Part shown: positions 7,179 through 16,472 of the stretch, piece after piece
Layout: each line of letters opens with the position of its first letter
Numbering within the stretch: the stretch's first letter is position 1
Source: Streptomyces taklimakanensis
Lineage (GTDB): Bacteria > Actinomycetota > Actinomycetes > Streptomycetales > Streptomycetaceae
Length of the DNA stretch: 64,000 bases
Assembly: GCF_009709575.1 (NCBI RefSeq)
Contig: NZ_WIXO01000001.1
Location: forward strand, 558,001 to 622,000
Direction of reading: 5' to 3'
Notes under the pieces: model-generated
Database searches by the model: none
Told to the model about the DNA's origin: nothing
Seen by the model: only the letters and a program-made list of their open reading frames with translations
Made by a program: the position numbers and the translations under genes

Positions 7179-9712
7179 CAGGACCTCCCGGGGGCGGAGA
7201 CCTCGGCGATGTGCCCCGTGTCACCGGAGGGGAGCGCCGGGTCGTTCGGGTAGGACGGAACGAAGCCGTCCACCACTTCGGCGACGGTGGACGCCCCCGG
7301 ACCGCCCCGGGTCGGCGGGACGGAGGGGTCGACCGGCCGCGAGGCCGTGGTGGTGGGCGCGGGCGCGGGCCCGTCACCGTCGGCGACCCTGACCACCCGA
7401 CACGCGGCGGTCTTGAAGTACGGCTGTTTGGAGACCGGGTCCCAGATGGTCATGGTCAACTCGTTCGCCTGCCGCGAGAAGTCCTCGGGCACCACCTCGT
7501 CCAGATCCCAGTGGCCGTAGTGGAAGGGGGCGAACACCGCGCCCTCCATCACCTGCCCGACGCGGGCGCGCGCCTCCATCGCCCCGCGCGGCGACTCCAC
7601 CCGCACCCGGTCGCCCTCGGCGATCCCCAGCCGCCGCGCGTCGGGGACGGACAGCTCCACCCAGACGTCGGGCGCGGCGTCGTTCAGGTTCCGCGAGCGG
7701 CCGGTCTTGGTGCGGGTGTGGAAGTGGTAGACGGTGCGCCCGGTGGTGAACAGCAGCGGGTACTCCTCGCTCGCCTCCTCGTGGGGCGGTACGTAGGGCG
7801 CGCCCTTGAGGAAGGCCCGCCCCGCCGGGCCCTTCGCCCGGTACTCGGTGGGGGTGACGGTGCCTCCGGTGAGCAGGTCGTGGCCGTAGGTCTCGCACAG
7901 CTCGGGATCGGTGTTGAACACACCGTCGCCGTAGAGCCGGTCGACGCCCTCGGGATGCTCGTCGGTACAGGGCCAGGGGATGCCGGTGGGGCCGCGCAGC
8001 TTGTCGTAGGAGAGTCCGGAGTAGTCGCACGGACGGCCGCGGCTGCACTCGCGCCAGGCGTCGAAGGCCTCCTCGGGGGTGCGCCACTTGATCAACGGCG
8101 CGCCGTCCCGGTCGCGGAAGTCCATGGCGTCGGCGTACATCAGGAAGATGTCCAGGTCGCTCCTGGCCTCGCCGGGCGGTTCGACGGCCTTCTCCGACAG
8201 GTGCACGGTGCGGTTGACGTTGGTGAAGCAGCCGCTCTTCTCCCCCCAGCCGGCCGCCGGCAGCACCACGTCGGCCAGTCGGGCGGTCTCGGTGAGGAAG
8301 AGGTCCTGGACGACGACGAAGCACTGCTCGCCGCCGAGGATCCTCCGGACGCGGGCCGACTCGGGCATGGAGACGGCCGGGTTGGTGGCCGAGATCCACA
8401 GCAGTCCGATCGAGCCCTGTTCGGCGTAGCGGAAGATCTGCATGGCGTGGGTGGGCGGGGCCCAGTGCGGGATCGTCATCTCGTCGACGTTCCACAGCTC
8501 GGCCAGTTCGCGGACGTGGGCGGGGTTGCTCCAGTTGCGGAAGCCGGGCAGGTCCCCGTCGGCTCCGCACTCGCGGGTGTTCTGCGCGGTGGGCTGGCCG
8601 TTCATCTGGAGGACCCCGGCACCCGGGCGGCCGATCATGCCGCGCAGCAGGTGCAGGTTGTGCACGGCCACGGCGGCGGCGGTGGCCTGGTGGGACTGGT
8701 AGAAGCCCTGCAGGACGGTGGAGAGCACGCGCTCGCTCTCCCCGAAGATCCGTGCCGCGCGCCGTACGTCCTCGGCGTCCACTCCGCAGATGCGGGCGGT
8801 CTCCTCGGGGGTGTAGGGCTCCACGGTCGCGCGCAGGTCGTCCACGCCGAGGGTGTGGCGCTCCACCCAGGCGGTGTCCACCCGGCCGTTCGCGAAGAGT
8901 TCCCTGGTGAGGCCGTTCATCAGGGCCATGTTGGTGCCGACCCGGGGCGCCAGGTGGACGCCCCCGGTCCGCTCGGCCTCCTCGGCGACCTTGGTGCGGC
9001 GCGGGTCGACGCACACCACCTTCGGCGGGTCGTCGGCGCGGGTCCGGTCCAGGACACGTGCCCACAGCACCGTCTGGGTCTCGGGCATGTTGTGGCCGAA
9101 GAGGAAGATCGCGTCACAGTGCTCGATGTCGGTGTAGGAGCCCGGCTGCCCGTCGGTGCCGAAGGACTCCTTGAAGGCGGCCGCGCTGGTGGCCGTGCAC
9201 AGCCGGGTGTTGCCGTCCATGTGCGGGGTGCCCAGGCCGGCCTTCCCGATCACCGCCAGGGTGTAGTACTCCTCCAGGAAGAGCTGCCCCGTGGTGTAGA
9301 AGCCGTGGGACAGGGGGCCCTTCTCGTCCAGCAGCCGCCGGGAGACCTCCGCGATCCGGGCCATCGCGGTGTCCCAGTCGGTCTCCACCAGCCGGCCGTT
9401 CTCACGGACCAGCGGCCGGGTGAGCCGGTCGGGGCTGTTCGCCCAGTCCCAGCTCCCGTACAGCCCCTTGGGGCCCAACCGGCCGTGGTTGACCACATCG
9501 GTCGCCACCCCGCGCACCCCCACCATCCGCCCGTCCCGGACGGCGATCTCGCAGCCGCAGCCGTTGCTGCACAGCACACAGGCGGAGCGCACCCACCTTT
9601 CCACGTCCTCCTCCGCCACCCCTTCCTGGAGGTGCCGGTCGACGCGGGCGGGCCACACCGTCCCTCTCGCGTGCGGGGTACGGGGACCCCAGATGTCGGC
9701 GATCCGATCCAT
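7178..9712 (-). CDS. Molybdopterin oxidoreductase, DMSO-reductase family (nitrate reductase/formate dehydrogenase-like)
   Basis: 844 residues. An N-terminal cluster motif has Cys45, Cys48, Cys52 and an extra Cys54. The molybdenum ligand is the Cys in NTRLCTATS, and the bis-MGD-binding blocks include FLFGHNMPETQ, ISATNPAVSMPES and the C-terminal molydop domain with HFHTRTKTGRSRNL. No Tat signal is visible, so it is cytoplasmic and closer to assimilatory nitrate reductase or formate-dehydrogenase types. The fourth cluster cysteine, normally in an RLCxKG motif, is Gly80 here (GRLGPKG). The start at 9712 follows AGGAAGAGGA. Substrate cannot be settled from sequence. Confidence 0.87.
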   Translation of the reverse strand: MDRIADIWGPRTPHARGTVWPARVDRHLQEGVAEEDVERWVRSACVLCSNGCGCEIAVRDGRMVGVRGVATDVVNHGRLGPKGLYGSWDWANSPDRLTRPLVRENGRLVETDWDTAMARIAEVSRRLLDEKGPLSHGFYTTGQLFLEEYYTLAVIGKAGLGTPHMDGNTRLCTATSAAAFKESFGTDGQPGSYTDIEHCDAIFLFGHNMPETQTVLWARVLDRTRADDPPKVVCVDPRRTKVAEEAERTGGVHLAPRVGTNMALMNGLTRELFANGRVDTAWVERHTLGVDDLRATVEPYTPEETARICGVDAEDVRRAARIFGESERVLSTVLQGFYQSHQATAAAVAVHNLHLLRGMIGRPGAGVLQMNGQPTAQNTRECGADGDLPGFRNWSNPAHVRELAELWNVDEMTIPHWAPPTHAMQIFRYAEQGSIGLLWISATNPAVSMPESARVRRILGGEQCFVVVQDLFLTETARLADVVLPAAGWGEKSGCFTNVNRTVHLSEKAVEPPGEARSDLDIFLMYADAMDFRDRDGAPLIKWRTPEEAFDAWRECSRGRPCDYSGLSYDKLRGPTGIPWPCTDEHPEGVDRLYGDGVFNTDPELCETYGHDLLTGGTVTPTEYRAKGPAGRAFLKGAPYVPPHEEASEEYPLLFTTGRTVYHFHTRTKTGRSRNLNDAAPDVWVELSVPDARRLGIAEGDRVRVESPRGAMEARARVGQVMEGAVFAPFHYGHWDLDEVVPEDFSRQANELTMTIWDPVSKQPYFKTAACRVVRVADGDGPAPAPTTTASRPVDPSVPPTRGGPGASTVAEVVDGFVPSYPNDPALPSGDTGHIAEVSAPGRS

Positions 9713-9934
9713 GCCGTCCTCTTCCTGCCGTGTCCGTGCCGTGTTCTGCCGTGTCCTGCCGGGTCCGGTGCCGTCCGCGCGACGCCTCAGCGGTGTCTTT
9801 GCCACGCCGCCCGTCCGGCGCGGGGCCGACGGCGGCGCGCCCGGACGGGCGGTCCGAACGCACCGCCCCACGCGGTACCCCGTCAGGGCGACGGGATGCG
9901 TGATGCCCCTCCTTCGCCCCGCCCACGAACCCGT

Positions 9935-11797
9935 TCAGGGAAGCGGCGGGCGTTCGCTCCCGTGGGGCGCCTCCGTGAAGACCTCGTCCGCGTCCAGCGC
10001 CTCGGCGCCGGGCGCGGAGCGGGAGGGGTCGGCCGGGTTGTGGGCGCTCCTGCCCCCGGGCGGCGGGGTGTGGTCGCCGGGGGAGCCCGCGCCGTACGGT
10101 GGCAGCCGCATGGCCAGCAGGGCGACGTCGTCACCGCGCGGGTCGATCCGCTCCAGCAGTTCGTCGCAGAAGTCCTCCAGGTCGTGGCGGGCCAGGGCGG
10201 TGGCGTGCCGGGCCAACAGGTCCATGCCGGTGTCGATGGGACGGTCGCGGCTCTCCACCAGCCCGTCGGTGTAGAACAGCACCGTCGACTCCGGCGGCAG
10301 CTCCTCGTGGGCGTCGGGCCAGTGCGTTCCCAGGTGCAGGGTGGAGCTCATCCCGAGCAGGGGACCGTGGCCGGACTCCAGCCACCGGACTTCGCCGTCG
10401 CGCGTGACCAGCAGCGGTGGCGGGTGCCCGGCGTTGACCCAGTGCAGCCGCCAGGGGCCGCCCTCGGCGCCCTCGATGCGGGCGAAGACGACGGTGGCCA
10501 TGGGGGCGTCGCTGGTGTTGGTCATCGCCTCGTCCAGCCGCCGCATGATCAGGCTGGGGGGCTCCTGGCGGTCCCAGGCCAGGGCGCGCAGCATGTTGCG
10601 GACCTCGGCCATGTGGGCCGCCGCCCGCAGGTCGTGACCGACCACGTCCCCGATGATCATCGTGGTGGCCCCGTCGGCGAGCAGGAAGGCGTCGTACCAG
10701 TCCCCGCCGATCTCGGCGGCCACCTGCGCGGGTCGGTAGCGGGCCGCCATTCTCAGGTGGTCGGTCTGCGGCAGGGGGGTCAGGAGCTGGCGCTGCATGG
10801 TCTCGGCGACGTGCCGCTGCTGGTCGAAGAGTCGGGCGTTGTCCATCGCCAGTCCGGCGCGGCGGCCGATGTCGGCGAGCACCGCCGTCTCGTCCTCGCC
10901 GAACGGCCGGGCCTCCCCGGTGCGCGCGACCGTCAGGGCCCCGAAGACCTGCCGCCGACTGTGGAGCGGCACCACCACGGCGCTGCGGCCGCCGAGCCGT
11001 TCGAACAGGTTCCGGTAGGCGGCGACGAGCGGTGAGTCGGGGACCCGCGCGAGGTCGTCGGCGGTCAACCGGACCGGACCGGTGCCGCGCAGTGCCCGGG
11101 CGAGGAACGAGCCGGACTCCCGTGGCAGCGGCGGCAGCGGCCCCTCCAGATCCACGGCCTCCACGGCCCCCGTCCCGTCCCGACCGTGGACGGCGATGCG
11201 GCGCGCCCCGTCCCGGTCGTGGCCGGCGTACACGTCCACCGCGGTCCAGTCGGCCAGTTCCGGCACCAGGAGACGGCTCGTCTCCCGCAGCGCCCGGGAG
11301 ACGTCCAGGCAGGAGATGAGGACGGAGGAGATCTCCGTCACCAGGGTCAGTCGCCTGGTCAGGGACTCCAGCACCGCCAGATGGGCCGCCGTCTGCCGCT
11401 CGGCGGCCCTGCGCACGCTGAAGTCGTGGAAGGTGAAGACCAGGCCGGGAGGCTCCCCCGGCAGCCGCAGTCCGGAGGCGGCCCAGATGATCGGGACGGT
11501 GGTGCCGTCACCGCGCAGGAGGTACTCGTCGCCGCCCTCGCGGGGGTGGCCGTCGCGCAGGGTCCGCAGCATTCGGCACTCCTCCCGGGGGACGGGGTCG
11601 CCGTCGGCGGTGCGGTGCAGCAGATCGTGCAGGTCGTGACCGAGCATTCCGGCGGCCGGGCGCGCCACGATCCGCTCGCCGCGGGGGTTGACGGCGATGA
11701 GCCTGCCCGTGGCGTCCGTGGCGAACACCCCGGACCCCACGTCCTCGAAGATCGCGCGCAGGACACCGGGCTCCTGTGCCCGGTCGGGGGCGCTCAT
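9935..11797 (-). CDS. PAS-GAF-SpoIIE (PP2C-type) serine phosphatase
   Basis: 620-residue soluble regulator. A PAS domain lies at about residues 10-130, a GAF domain at about 150-330 (ending VFGALTVARTGEARPFGEDE), and a SpoIIE/RsbU phosphatase at about 345-560 with GGDWYDAFLL, GDVVGHDLRAAAHMAE and LFYTDGLVESRD, the metal-binding Asp blocks. Such proteins dephosphorylate anti-anti-sigma factors in partner-switching circuits. This one lacks the HATPase kinase domain found in the paralogue at 45-47 kb. The ATG at 11797 abuts a GGGGAG site. A SigB-like promoter lies 75 bp upstream. Confidence 0.9.
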   Translation of the reverse strand: MSAPDRAQEPGVLRAIFEDVGSGVFATDATGRLIAVNPRGERIVARPAAGMLGHDLHDLLHRTADGDPVPREECRMLRTLRDGHPREGGDEYLLRGDGTTVPIIWAASGLRLPGEPPGLVFTFHDFSVRRAAERQTAAHLAVLESLTRRLTLVTEISSVLISCLDVSRALRETSRLLVPELADWTAVDVYAGHDRDGARRIAVHGRDGTGAVEAVDLEGPLPPLPRESGSFLARALRGTGPVRLTADDLARVPDSPLVAAYRNLFERLGGRSAVVVPLHSRRQVFGALTVARTGEARPFGEDETAVLADIGRRAGLAMDNARLFDQQRHVAETMQRQLLTPLPQTDHLRMAARYRPAQVAAEIGGDWYDAFLLADGATTMIIGDVVGHDLRAAAHMAEVRNMLRALAWDRQEPPSLIMRRLDEAMTNTSDAPMATVVFARIEGAEGGPWRLHWVNAGHPPPLLVTRDGEVRWLESGHGPLLGMSSTLHLGTHWPDAHEELPPESTVLFYTDGLVESRDRPIDTGMDLLARHATALARHDLEDFCDELLERIDPRGDDVALLAMRLPPYGAGSPGDHTPPPGGRSAHNPADPSRSAPGAEALDADEVFTEAPHGSERPPLP

Positions 11798-12111
11798 CTC
11801 CCCGAGCCCCCTGGTGCTCCCACGTCCCTCACCGCCTTCCCGCCCGCGCCTCGCCCACCGACACTGCCGTTTACCCTAAAACCACTTTTTCAGACATTCT
11901 TCGCGAACGGGAGTGGTATCCGAGGCGCTTCCGTCGGGCCCGTGTCCTCACCGTGGCCACCGCGGCCGCCGTGGCCCGGCCGGGTGACGGACGGCGCGGG
12001 AAGCATGGCGGGCCCGGCTTCCGGGGATCCGGTGGGCGGATGTGACGAAGGAGGCAGAAGTGCCGGCCGGACGGATTGTGTCGATCTTCAGCGGACGGGA
12101 AGGGCCGTAGT
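11798..12111. other. Divergent intergenic region
   Basis: Non-coding region between the SpoIIE phosphatase and the FUSC gene. It has a locally AT-richer stretch at 11868-11900 that contains the promoter candidate on the minus strand. No small gene seen. Confidence 0.55.
11871..11895 (-). promoter_or_regulatory. Possible SigB/SigF-type promoter
   Basis: On the minus strand GTCT (11895-11892), 15 bp, then GGGTAA (11876-11871), in the only AT-rich patch of the region, upstream of the SpoIIE phosphatase. Confidence 0.4.
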
Positions 12112-13353
12112 GTGCCTGATGTTCCCGGACCCGTGATCGAGTTCGTCAAGCGGCGCAGGGAGCCGACGGTGGTGCGGACCCTCCGCTCCACGGCGGCCGC
12201 CACCCTCGCCTACGCGGCCGCCCTGTGGCTGACGGACGCCCGCGCCCCCCTGCTGGCCCCGCTGACCGCCCTGCTGGTCGTCCAGGTCACCCTGTACGCC
12301 ACGCTCACCAGCGGCATCACCAGGGTCAACGCCGTGGTGGCGGGAGTGTCCATCGCCGTCGGCTTCAGCGCCCTGGTGGGCCTGAGCTGGTGGAGCCTGG
12401 GCCTGCTCATCCTCACCTCGCTGACCGTGGGCCACCTGGTGCGGGCCGGGGACTTCATTCCCGAGGTGGCGATCAGCGCCATGCTGGTGCTGGGAGTCTC
12501 CCACGCCACGGACCTGGCGCTGAGCCGAGTGCTGGAGACGCTGATCGGCGCCATCGTCGGCCTGCTGTTCAACTTCCTGTTCGTGCCGCCGGTGTGGGTC
12601 CAGCCCGCCGAGGAGGCGCTGGTGGACCTGGCCGGACGGATGCGCCGACTGCTGCTGCACATGGGCGAGTCGCCGGGGGTCCACACTCCCGTGCACCGGG
12701 CCGCCGCCCGGCTCCACGAGGCACGCCGGCTGGACAACGACATCTCCCTGGTGGACGCCGCCCTCGTCCAGGCCGAGGAGAGCCTGCGCCTCAACCCCCG
12801 GGTGAAGGAGGCCCTGCTGTCCCGGGTGGTGCTGCGCACCGGCCTGGACACGCTGGAGATCTGCACCTCCGTGATGCGGTCGATGTCGCGGACCCTGACC
12901 GACCTGGCCCGGCACCGCGAGGACGAACCGCTGTTCCCGTCGGACGTCGCCACGGAACTGGAGAAGCTGTTCGAGCACGTGGCCGAGTCGGTGCGCAACT
13001 TCTCCATCCTGGTCACCAGCCCCGTGAGCACCAGCTCGGAGGAGGCCGAGGACCGGCTGGCCCGCGAACTGGAGGCCGGTCGCACCGGCCGTGAGCGGGT
13101 CGCCCGACTGCTGCTCGCCCGCGTGCGGGAACACCCCCGCCAGTGGCACCTGCTGGGGGCCCTGCTGGCCGAGATCGACCGCATGCTGGACGAACTGGAC
13201 GTGGAGAAGCGCTCCACGCGCCTGGCCGAGGAGCTGGACCGCTACACCCGCGAGGAACGGGACCGGCACCCGATGCTGTACGAGTTCAAGCGCCGCTTCC
13301 GACTCCCCCGTCCCCGTCGTCGGCGCCGGGACAGCCGACGGGCACAGGCCTGA
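12112..13353 (+). CDS. FUSC/aromatic acid exporter (ArAE)-family membrane protein
   Basis: About 413 residues. The first 170 hold roughly six hydrophobic helices (LAYAAALWL, PLTALLVVQVTLYATL, VVAGVSIAVGFSALVGL, LGLLILTSLTVGHLV, VAISAMLVLGVSHA, LIGAIVGLLFNFLFVPPVW) typical of FUSC_2/ArAE transporters. The rest is a cytoplasmic helical region rich in charged residues, ending in a very basic tail (PRPRRRRRDSRR). The family exports aromatic acids or stabilises the envelope. The GTG start at 12112 has GGGAAGGG upstream. It stands alone; substrate unknown. Confidence 0.85.
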   Translation: MPDVPGPVIEFVKRRREPTVVRTLRSTAAATLAYAAALWLTDARAPLLAPLTALLVVQVTLYATLTSGITRVNAVVAGVSIAVGFSALVGLSWWSLGLLILTSLTVGHLVRAGDFIPEVAISAMLVLGVSHATDLALSRVLETLIGAIVGLLFNFLFVPPVWVQPAEEALVDLAGRMRRLLLHMGESPGVHTPVHRAAARLHEARRLDNDISLVDAALVQAEESLRLNPRVKEALLSRVVLRTGLDTLEICTSVMRSMSRTLTDLARHREDEPLFPSDVATELEKLFEHVAESVRNFSILVTSPVSTSSEEAEDRLARELEAGRTGRERVARLLLARVREHPRQWHLLGALLAEIDRMLDELDVEKRSTRLAEELDRYTREERDRHPMLYEFKRRFRLPRPRRRRRDSRRAQA

Positions 13354-13518
13354 CCCGCCGGTTCCGGGCGGCGCCGGGCGCTCGGAGCGCGATTGTCAGT
13401 GGTCGGTGGTTTGCTGGGAGGTGGGTCGGCCCGACCGGGGTCGGCCGGACGGAACGCAGGTGTGCCCCCGTCCCGCGAGCCGGTACGGCCGGGCACGACC
13501 GAATCACAGGGGGCCTCG

Positions 13519-14538
13519 ATGACCGACGTCGCCACGACGAGCGGCCCGAAGGGCACGGCGACACGCGGGCCCACGGCGGACGCGTCCCGACTGGAGCGGC
13601 ACCGGACGGAGCTGACGGGCTACTGCTACCGCATGCTCGGGTCCGCGTTCGAGGCGGAGGACGCCGTCCAGGAGACGATGGTGCGGGCATGGCGCGGCCT
13701 CGGCCGGTTCGAGGGCCGCTCCTCGCTGCGGTCCTGGCTGTACCGCATCGCCACCAACGTGTGCCTGGACATGCTCGCGGGCCGTGCCCGACGCGCCCGC
13801 CCCATGGACCTGTCCTCCCCGGGCGGAGCGGAACTGCCACCCGGGCCAGCGCTTCCGGAGGCCACCTGGATCGAGCCGATGCCCGACAGCCGGACCCTCC
13901 CGGCCGGCGACGACCCGGCCGAGAGGGCCGTGGCCCGCGAATCGGTGCGGTTGGCGTTCGTCGCGGCGCTGCAGCACCTGCCGCCCCGGCAGCGGGCGGT
14001 GCTGATCCTGCGCGAAGTGCTCAGCCTGCGGGCGAGCGAGGTGGCGGAGCTGCTGGACACCACGGTCGCGTCGGTCAACAGCGCGCTCCAACGCGCGCGG
14101 GCGACCCTCGCCTCCGAGGACGTCTCCGGGGACGAGGGCACCGGCACGGCCGACCTGGACGAGGCCCAGCGGCCCCTCCTGGAGCGCTATGTGCGGGCCT
14201 TCGAGGCGTACGACCTCGACGCCCTCACCTCCGTGCTCCACGAGGACGCCACCTTGTCGATGCCTCCCCACGAGCTGTGGCTGCGCGGCCACGCCGACAT
14301 ACGCGCGTGGCTCACCGGGCACGGCAGCGGCTGCCGGGGGTCACGCCTGGTCCCGGTGGCGGCGAACGGCCGCCGGGGGTTCGGCCAGTACCGTCCGGCA
14401 CCGGACGGCGGCTTCACCCCGTGGGCGCTCCAGGTGGTGGAGGTGTCGGAGGGGCGCGTCACCGCGCTCGCCTCCTTCCTGGACACCGCCCGGTTGTTCC
14501 CGCTGTTCGGGCTCCCCCCGCGGCTCGCCCCCCGCTGA
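13519..14538 (+). CDS. ECF sigma factor with C-terminal SnoaL-like domain
   Basis: 339 residues. Region 2 ([20 protein letters not shown], then [12 protein letters not shown]) is at about 35-100. Region 4 ([17 protein letters not shown] to ALQRARATL) is at about 150-200. A C-terminal NTF2/SnoaL fold ([20 protein letters not shown] onward) fills the last 120 residues. This layout matches the SigJ/SigX5-type ECF groups, whose tail replaces a separate anti-sigma factor and modulates activity. No anti-sigma gene is adjacent, which agrees. The ATG at 13519 follows CAGGGGG. The downstream SDR may be a target, but no promoter evidence was found. Confidence 0.9.
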   Translation: MTDVATTSGPKGTATRGPTADASRLERHRTELTGYCYRMLGSAFEAEDAVQETMVRAWRGLGRFEGRSSLRSWLYRIATNVCLDMLAGRARRARPMDLSSPGGAELPPGPALPEATWIEPMPDSRTLPAGDDPAERAVARESVRLAFVAALQHLPPRQRAVLILREVLSLRASEVAELLDTTVASVNSALQRARATLASEDVSGDEGTGTADLDEAQRPLLERYVRAFEAYDLDALTSVLHEDATLSMPPHELWLRGHADIRAWLTGHGSGCRGSRLVPVAANGRRGFGQYRPAPDGGFTPWALQVVEVSEGRVTALASFLDTARLFPLFGLPPRLAPR

Positions 14539-14744
14539 CCCCGCCGGCTCCGGCGGCTCCGTCCGGGTGACGTGCGCGCCGCCGCCCCCTTCGGCGCTCG
14601 CACCCCGTTTCGGCTCCCGCCGCGTGGGCACCCCGGCGGGAGCCGCCTCCGAACCCGGCGCCGCCCGCCGAACGGCACCGGGCGAGGGCGGTCCCCGTGT
14701 GCTGCAGGCGGATCGGCCGGACGGCCGAGTGAGGAGAAGGACCC

Positions 14745-15494
14745 GTGGGCGAGACGGTACGGCTGGACCTCGACGGCAAACGCGCTCTGGTGACGGGGGG
14801 CGCCCGTGGTCTGGGCGCCTCCATCACCCGACGTCTGGCACGGGCGGGAGCCGCCGTGCGGGTGGTGGACGTACGGCGCGAGGAGGGCGAGAAGTTCTGT
14901 GCCCGGGTGAGCGAGGAGGAAGGCGCGGACGTGCGCCTGTTGGAGGCGGACGTCCGCGATCCGGAGGCCGTCGCGGCCGCGTTCCGCCGGCTGGACGAGG
15001 CGTCCTGGCCGCTGGACGTCCTGGTCAACAACGCCGCCGTGGACGTCTCCAAGCCGATCGAGCACCTGACCGCCGAGGAGGTCACCCGGGTGGTGTCCAC
15101 CAACCTCCTGGGGCCGATGTACATGTGTCTGGAGACCTACCGGCGCATGGTCGCCCGTGGTGGCGGGCACATCGTCAACATCCTCTCCACGGCGTCCAAC
15201 CGCACCTGGACCGAGGCCGGCCCCTACTCGGCGGGCAAGTCCGGGCTGCGCGCCTTCACCCACACGCTGTTCAAGGAGGCGCAGCGCGACTGCATCGGCA
15301 TCGGGGTCACCGGGGTGATCGCGGGCGGCATGGAGACCCCGTTCGTGACCGAACGCTTCCCCGACGCCGACACCTCCAAGCTGCAGAGCCCGGACGTCGT
15401 GGCGGACGCGGTCATGTGCGCGCTGTCGGTGCCGACGGGCAGCGTGATGCCCGAGCTGGTCGTGGTGCCGCGCAGCGAGACCTCCTGGCCGTAG
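14745..15494 (+). CDS. SDR-family oxidoreductase
   Basis: 249 residues with the classical short-chain dehydrogenase fold. The cofactor loop is TGGARGLG at residues 18-25, VLVNNAA in the middle, Ser of ILSTAS and the YSAGK catalytic tetrad. Asp after the second strand (VVDVRR) favours NAD(H). It is soluble, and its substrate is unknown. GTG 14745 is set by GAGGAGAAGG seven bases upstream. It ends at a strong hairpin before the convergent MerR gene. Confidence 0.9.
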   Translation: MGETVRLDLDGKRALVTGGARGLGASITRRLARAGAAVRVVDVRREEGEKFCARVSEEEGADVRLLEADVRDPEAVAAAFRRLDEASWPLDVLVNNAAVDVSKPIEHLTAEEVTRVVSTNLLGPMYMCLETYRRMVARGGGHIVNILSTASNRTWTEAGPYSAGKSGLRAFTHTLFKEAQRDCIGIGVTGVIAGGMETPFVTERFPDADTSKLQSPDVVADAVMCALSVPTGSVMPELVVVPRSETSWP

Positions 15495-15514
15495 GGGACG
15501 GACGGGCAGGGGGC

Positions 15515-15552
15515 CGCCGCGCCGCGCCGGGCGGTTCCGGCGCGGCGCGGCG
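15515..15552. terminator. Bidirectional hairpin terminator
   Basis: 14-bp perfect arms at 15515-15528 and 15539-15552, 10-nt loop, between the convergent SDR and MerR genes. Confidence 0.7.
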
Positions 15553-15561
15553 CGAGCGGGG

Positions 15562-16386
15562 TCAGGCCGGGGCGATCGGAGTCTGGAGTTCGGTCACCCA
15601 CCGCGCGGTGTCCTCGGGGCACTCCAGGTACAGCTCCCGCGCGTAGCCGGTCGAGCGGTGGCCGGCGGCGTCGATCCAGCGGGCCAGGACCTGTTCGGTG
15701 GCGACGACGCCGTCCATGGGGCCGCGGTGGACGATGGTGGCGGCCCGGTCGATGCCGGGCAGGTCCACGATCGAGAAGTCCCGTCCTTCCCCCGGCTCGG
15801 CCGAGACCGTGATGCCGGCGTGGACGACGACCGCGCCGTCCCGCTCCGGCGCGTCCTCGTACCGGGCGATGCCCGGCCCCGTCGGCACCACCCCGGCGCG
15901 GTCCAGGCGGCGGCACAGCTCGTCGTACAGGGGCCGGACGACCGGCCCGATGTCCTCGGGGGCGTAGCTGTCGGCGATGCCGGTCAGCTCGGCCACCCGC
16001 ACCGGTGGAATGCTCTTGATCACGACGTCCTCGGTGGGCATGTGTCCCTCGTTCTCGATCGTCCGGAGCCTCGCCTCGACCCGGGACAGCCGCGCGGTGG
16101 CGTCCGCCACCGCCGCCTCCAGTTCCACCCGCCGCAGTCTGAGCATCCCGCGCAGTTCCTCGGTGCCCACCCGCTCGTCGAGGATCGACCTCACCTGGTC
16201 GAGGGTGAAGCCGAGGTCCTTCAACGCGATGACGCGGTTGAGCCGGGCCAACTGGGCCGCCTCGTAGAAGCGGTAGCCGCTGACCGGATCGACCCGTGCG
16301 GGGCGCAGCAGACCGATCGCGTCGTAGTGCCGCAACATGCGGACGGACACGCGACCGTGTCGGGCGAAGTCTCCGATGGTGAACAT
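15562..16386 (-). CDS. MerR-family regulator with GyrI-like effector domain
   Basis: 274 residues. The N-terminal winged HTH (MFTIGDFARHGRVSVRMLRH, YYD-type second helix LLRPARVDPVSGYRFY) is typical of MerR. A long dimerisation coiled coil spans about 80-125. The C-terminal half is a GyrI-like ligand domain (VVIKSIPPVRVAELTGIADS onward, YLECPED) as in BmrR and TipA, which bind small hydrophobic drugs. Its own promoter has the hallmark 19-bp spacer with a palindrome, which implies autoregulation. The alpha/beta hydrolase gene lies upstream on the same strand. Ligand unknown. Confidence 0.9.
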   Translation of the reverse strand: MFTIGDFARHGRVSVRMLRHYDAIGLLRPARVDPVSGYRFYEAAQLARLNRVIALKDLGFTLDQVRSILDERVGTEELRGMLRLRRVELEAAVADATARLSRVEARLRTIENEGHMPTEDVVIKSIPPVRVAELTGIADSYAPEDIGPVVRPLYDELCRRLDRAGVVPTGPGIARYEDAPERDGAVVVHAGITVSAEPGEGRDFSIVDLPGIDRAATIVHRGPMDGVVATEQVLARWIDAAGHRSTGYARELYLECPEDTARWVTELQTPIAPA

Positions 16387-16396
16387 GACGACTCCC

Positions 16397-16427
16397 AGTG
16401 CAGCGCCTCACACGGTGTCAGGGTCAA
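16397..16427 (-). promoter_or_regulatory. MerR-type promoter/operator with 19-bp spacer
   Basis: On the minus strand TTGACC (16427-16422) and TGCACT (16402-16397) are separated by 19 bp that contain the near-perfect palindrome CCTGACAC-C-GTGTGAGG. The overlong spacer is characteristic of promoters activated by MerR twisting. Confidence 0.6.
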
Positions 16428-16472
16428 GGGCCGGCTCGGGTCACCGGAGCGACCGCGCGCCGGACACCGCCG

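Noticed and set aside
7211..11035. A 1274-codon open frame on the plus strand
   Set aside because: It lies opposite the molybdoenzyme and phosphatase genes, has low-complexity composition and no conserved motifs; it is a GC-rich antisense artefact.
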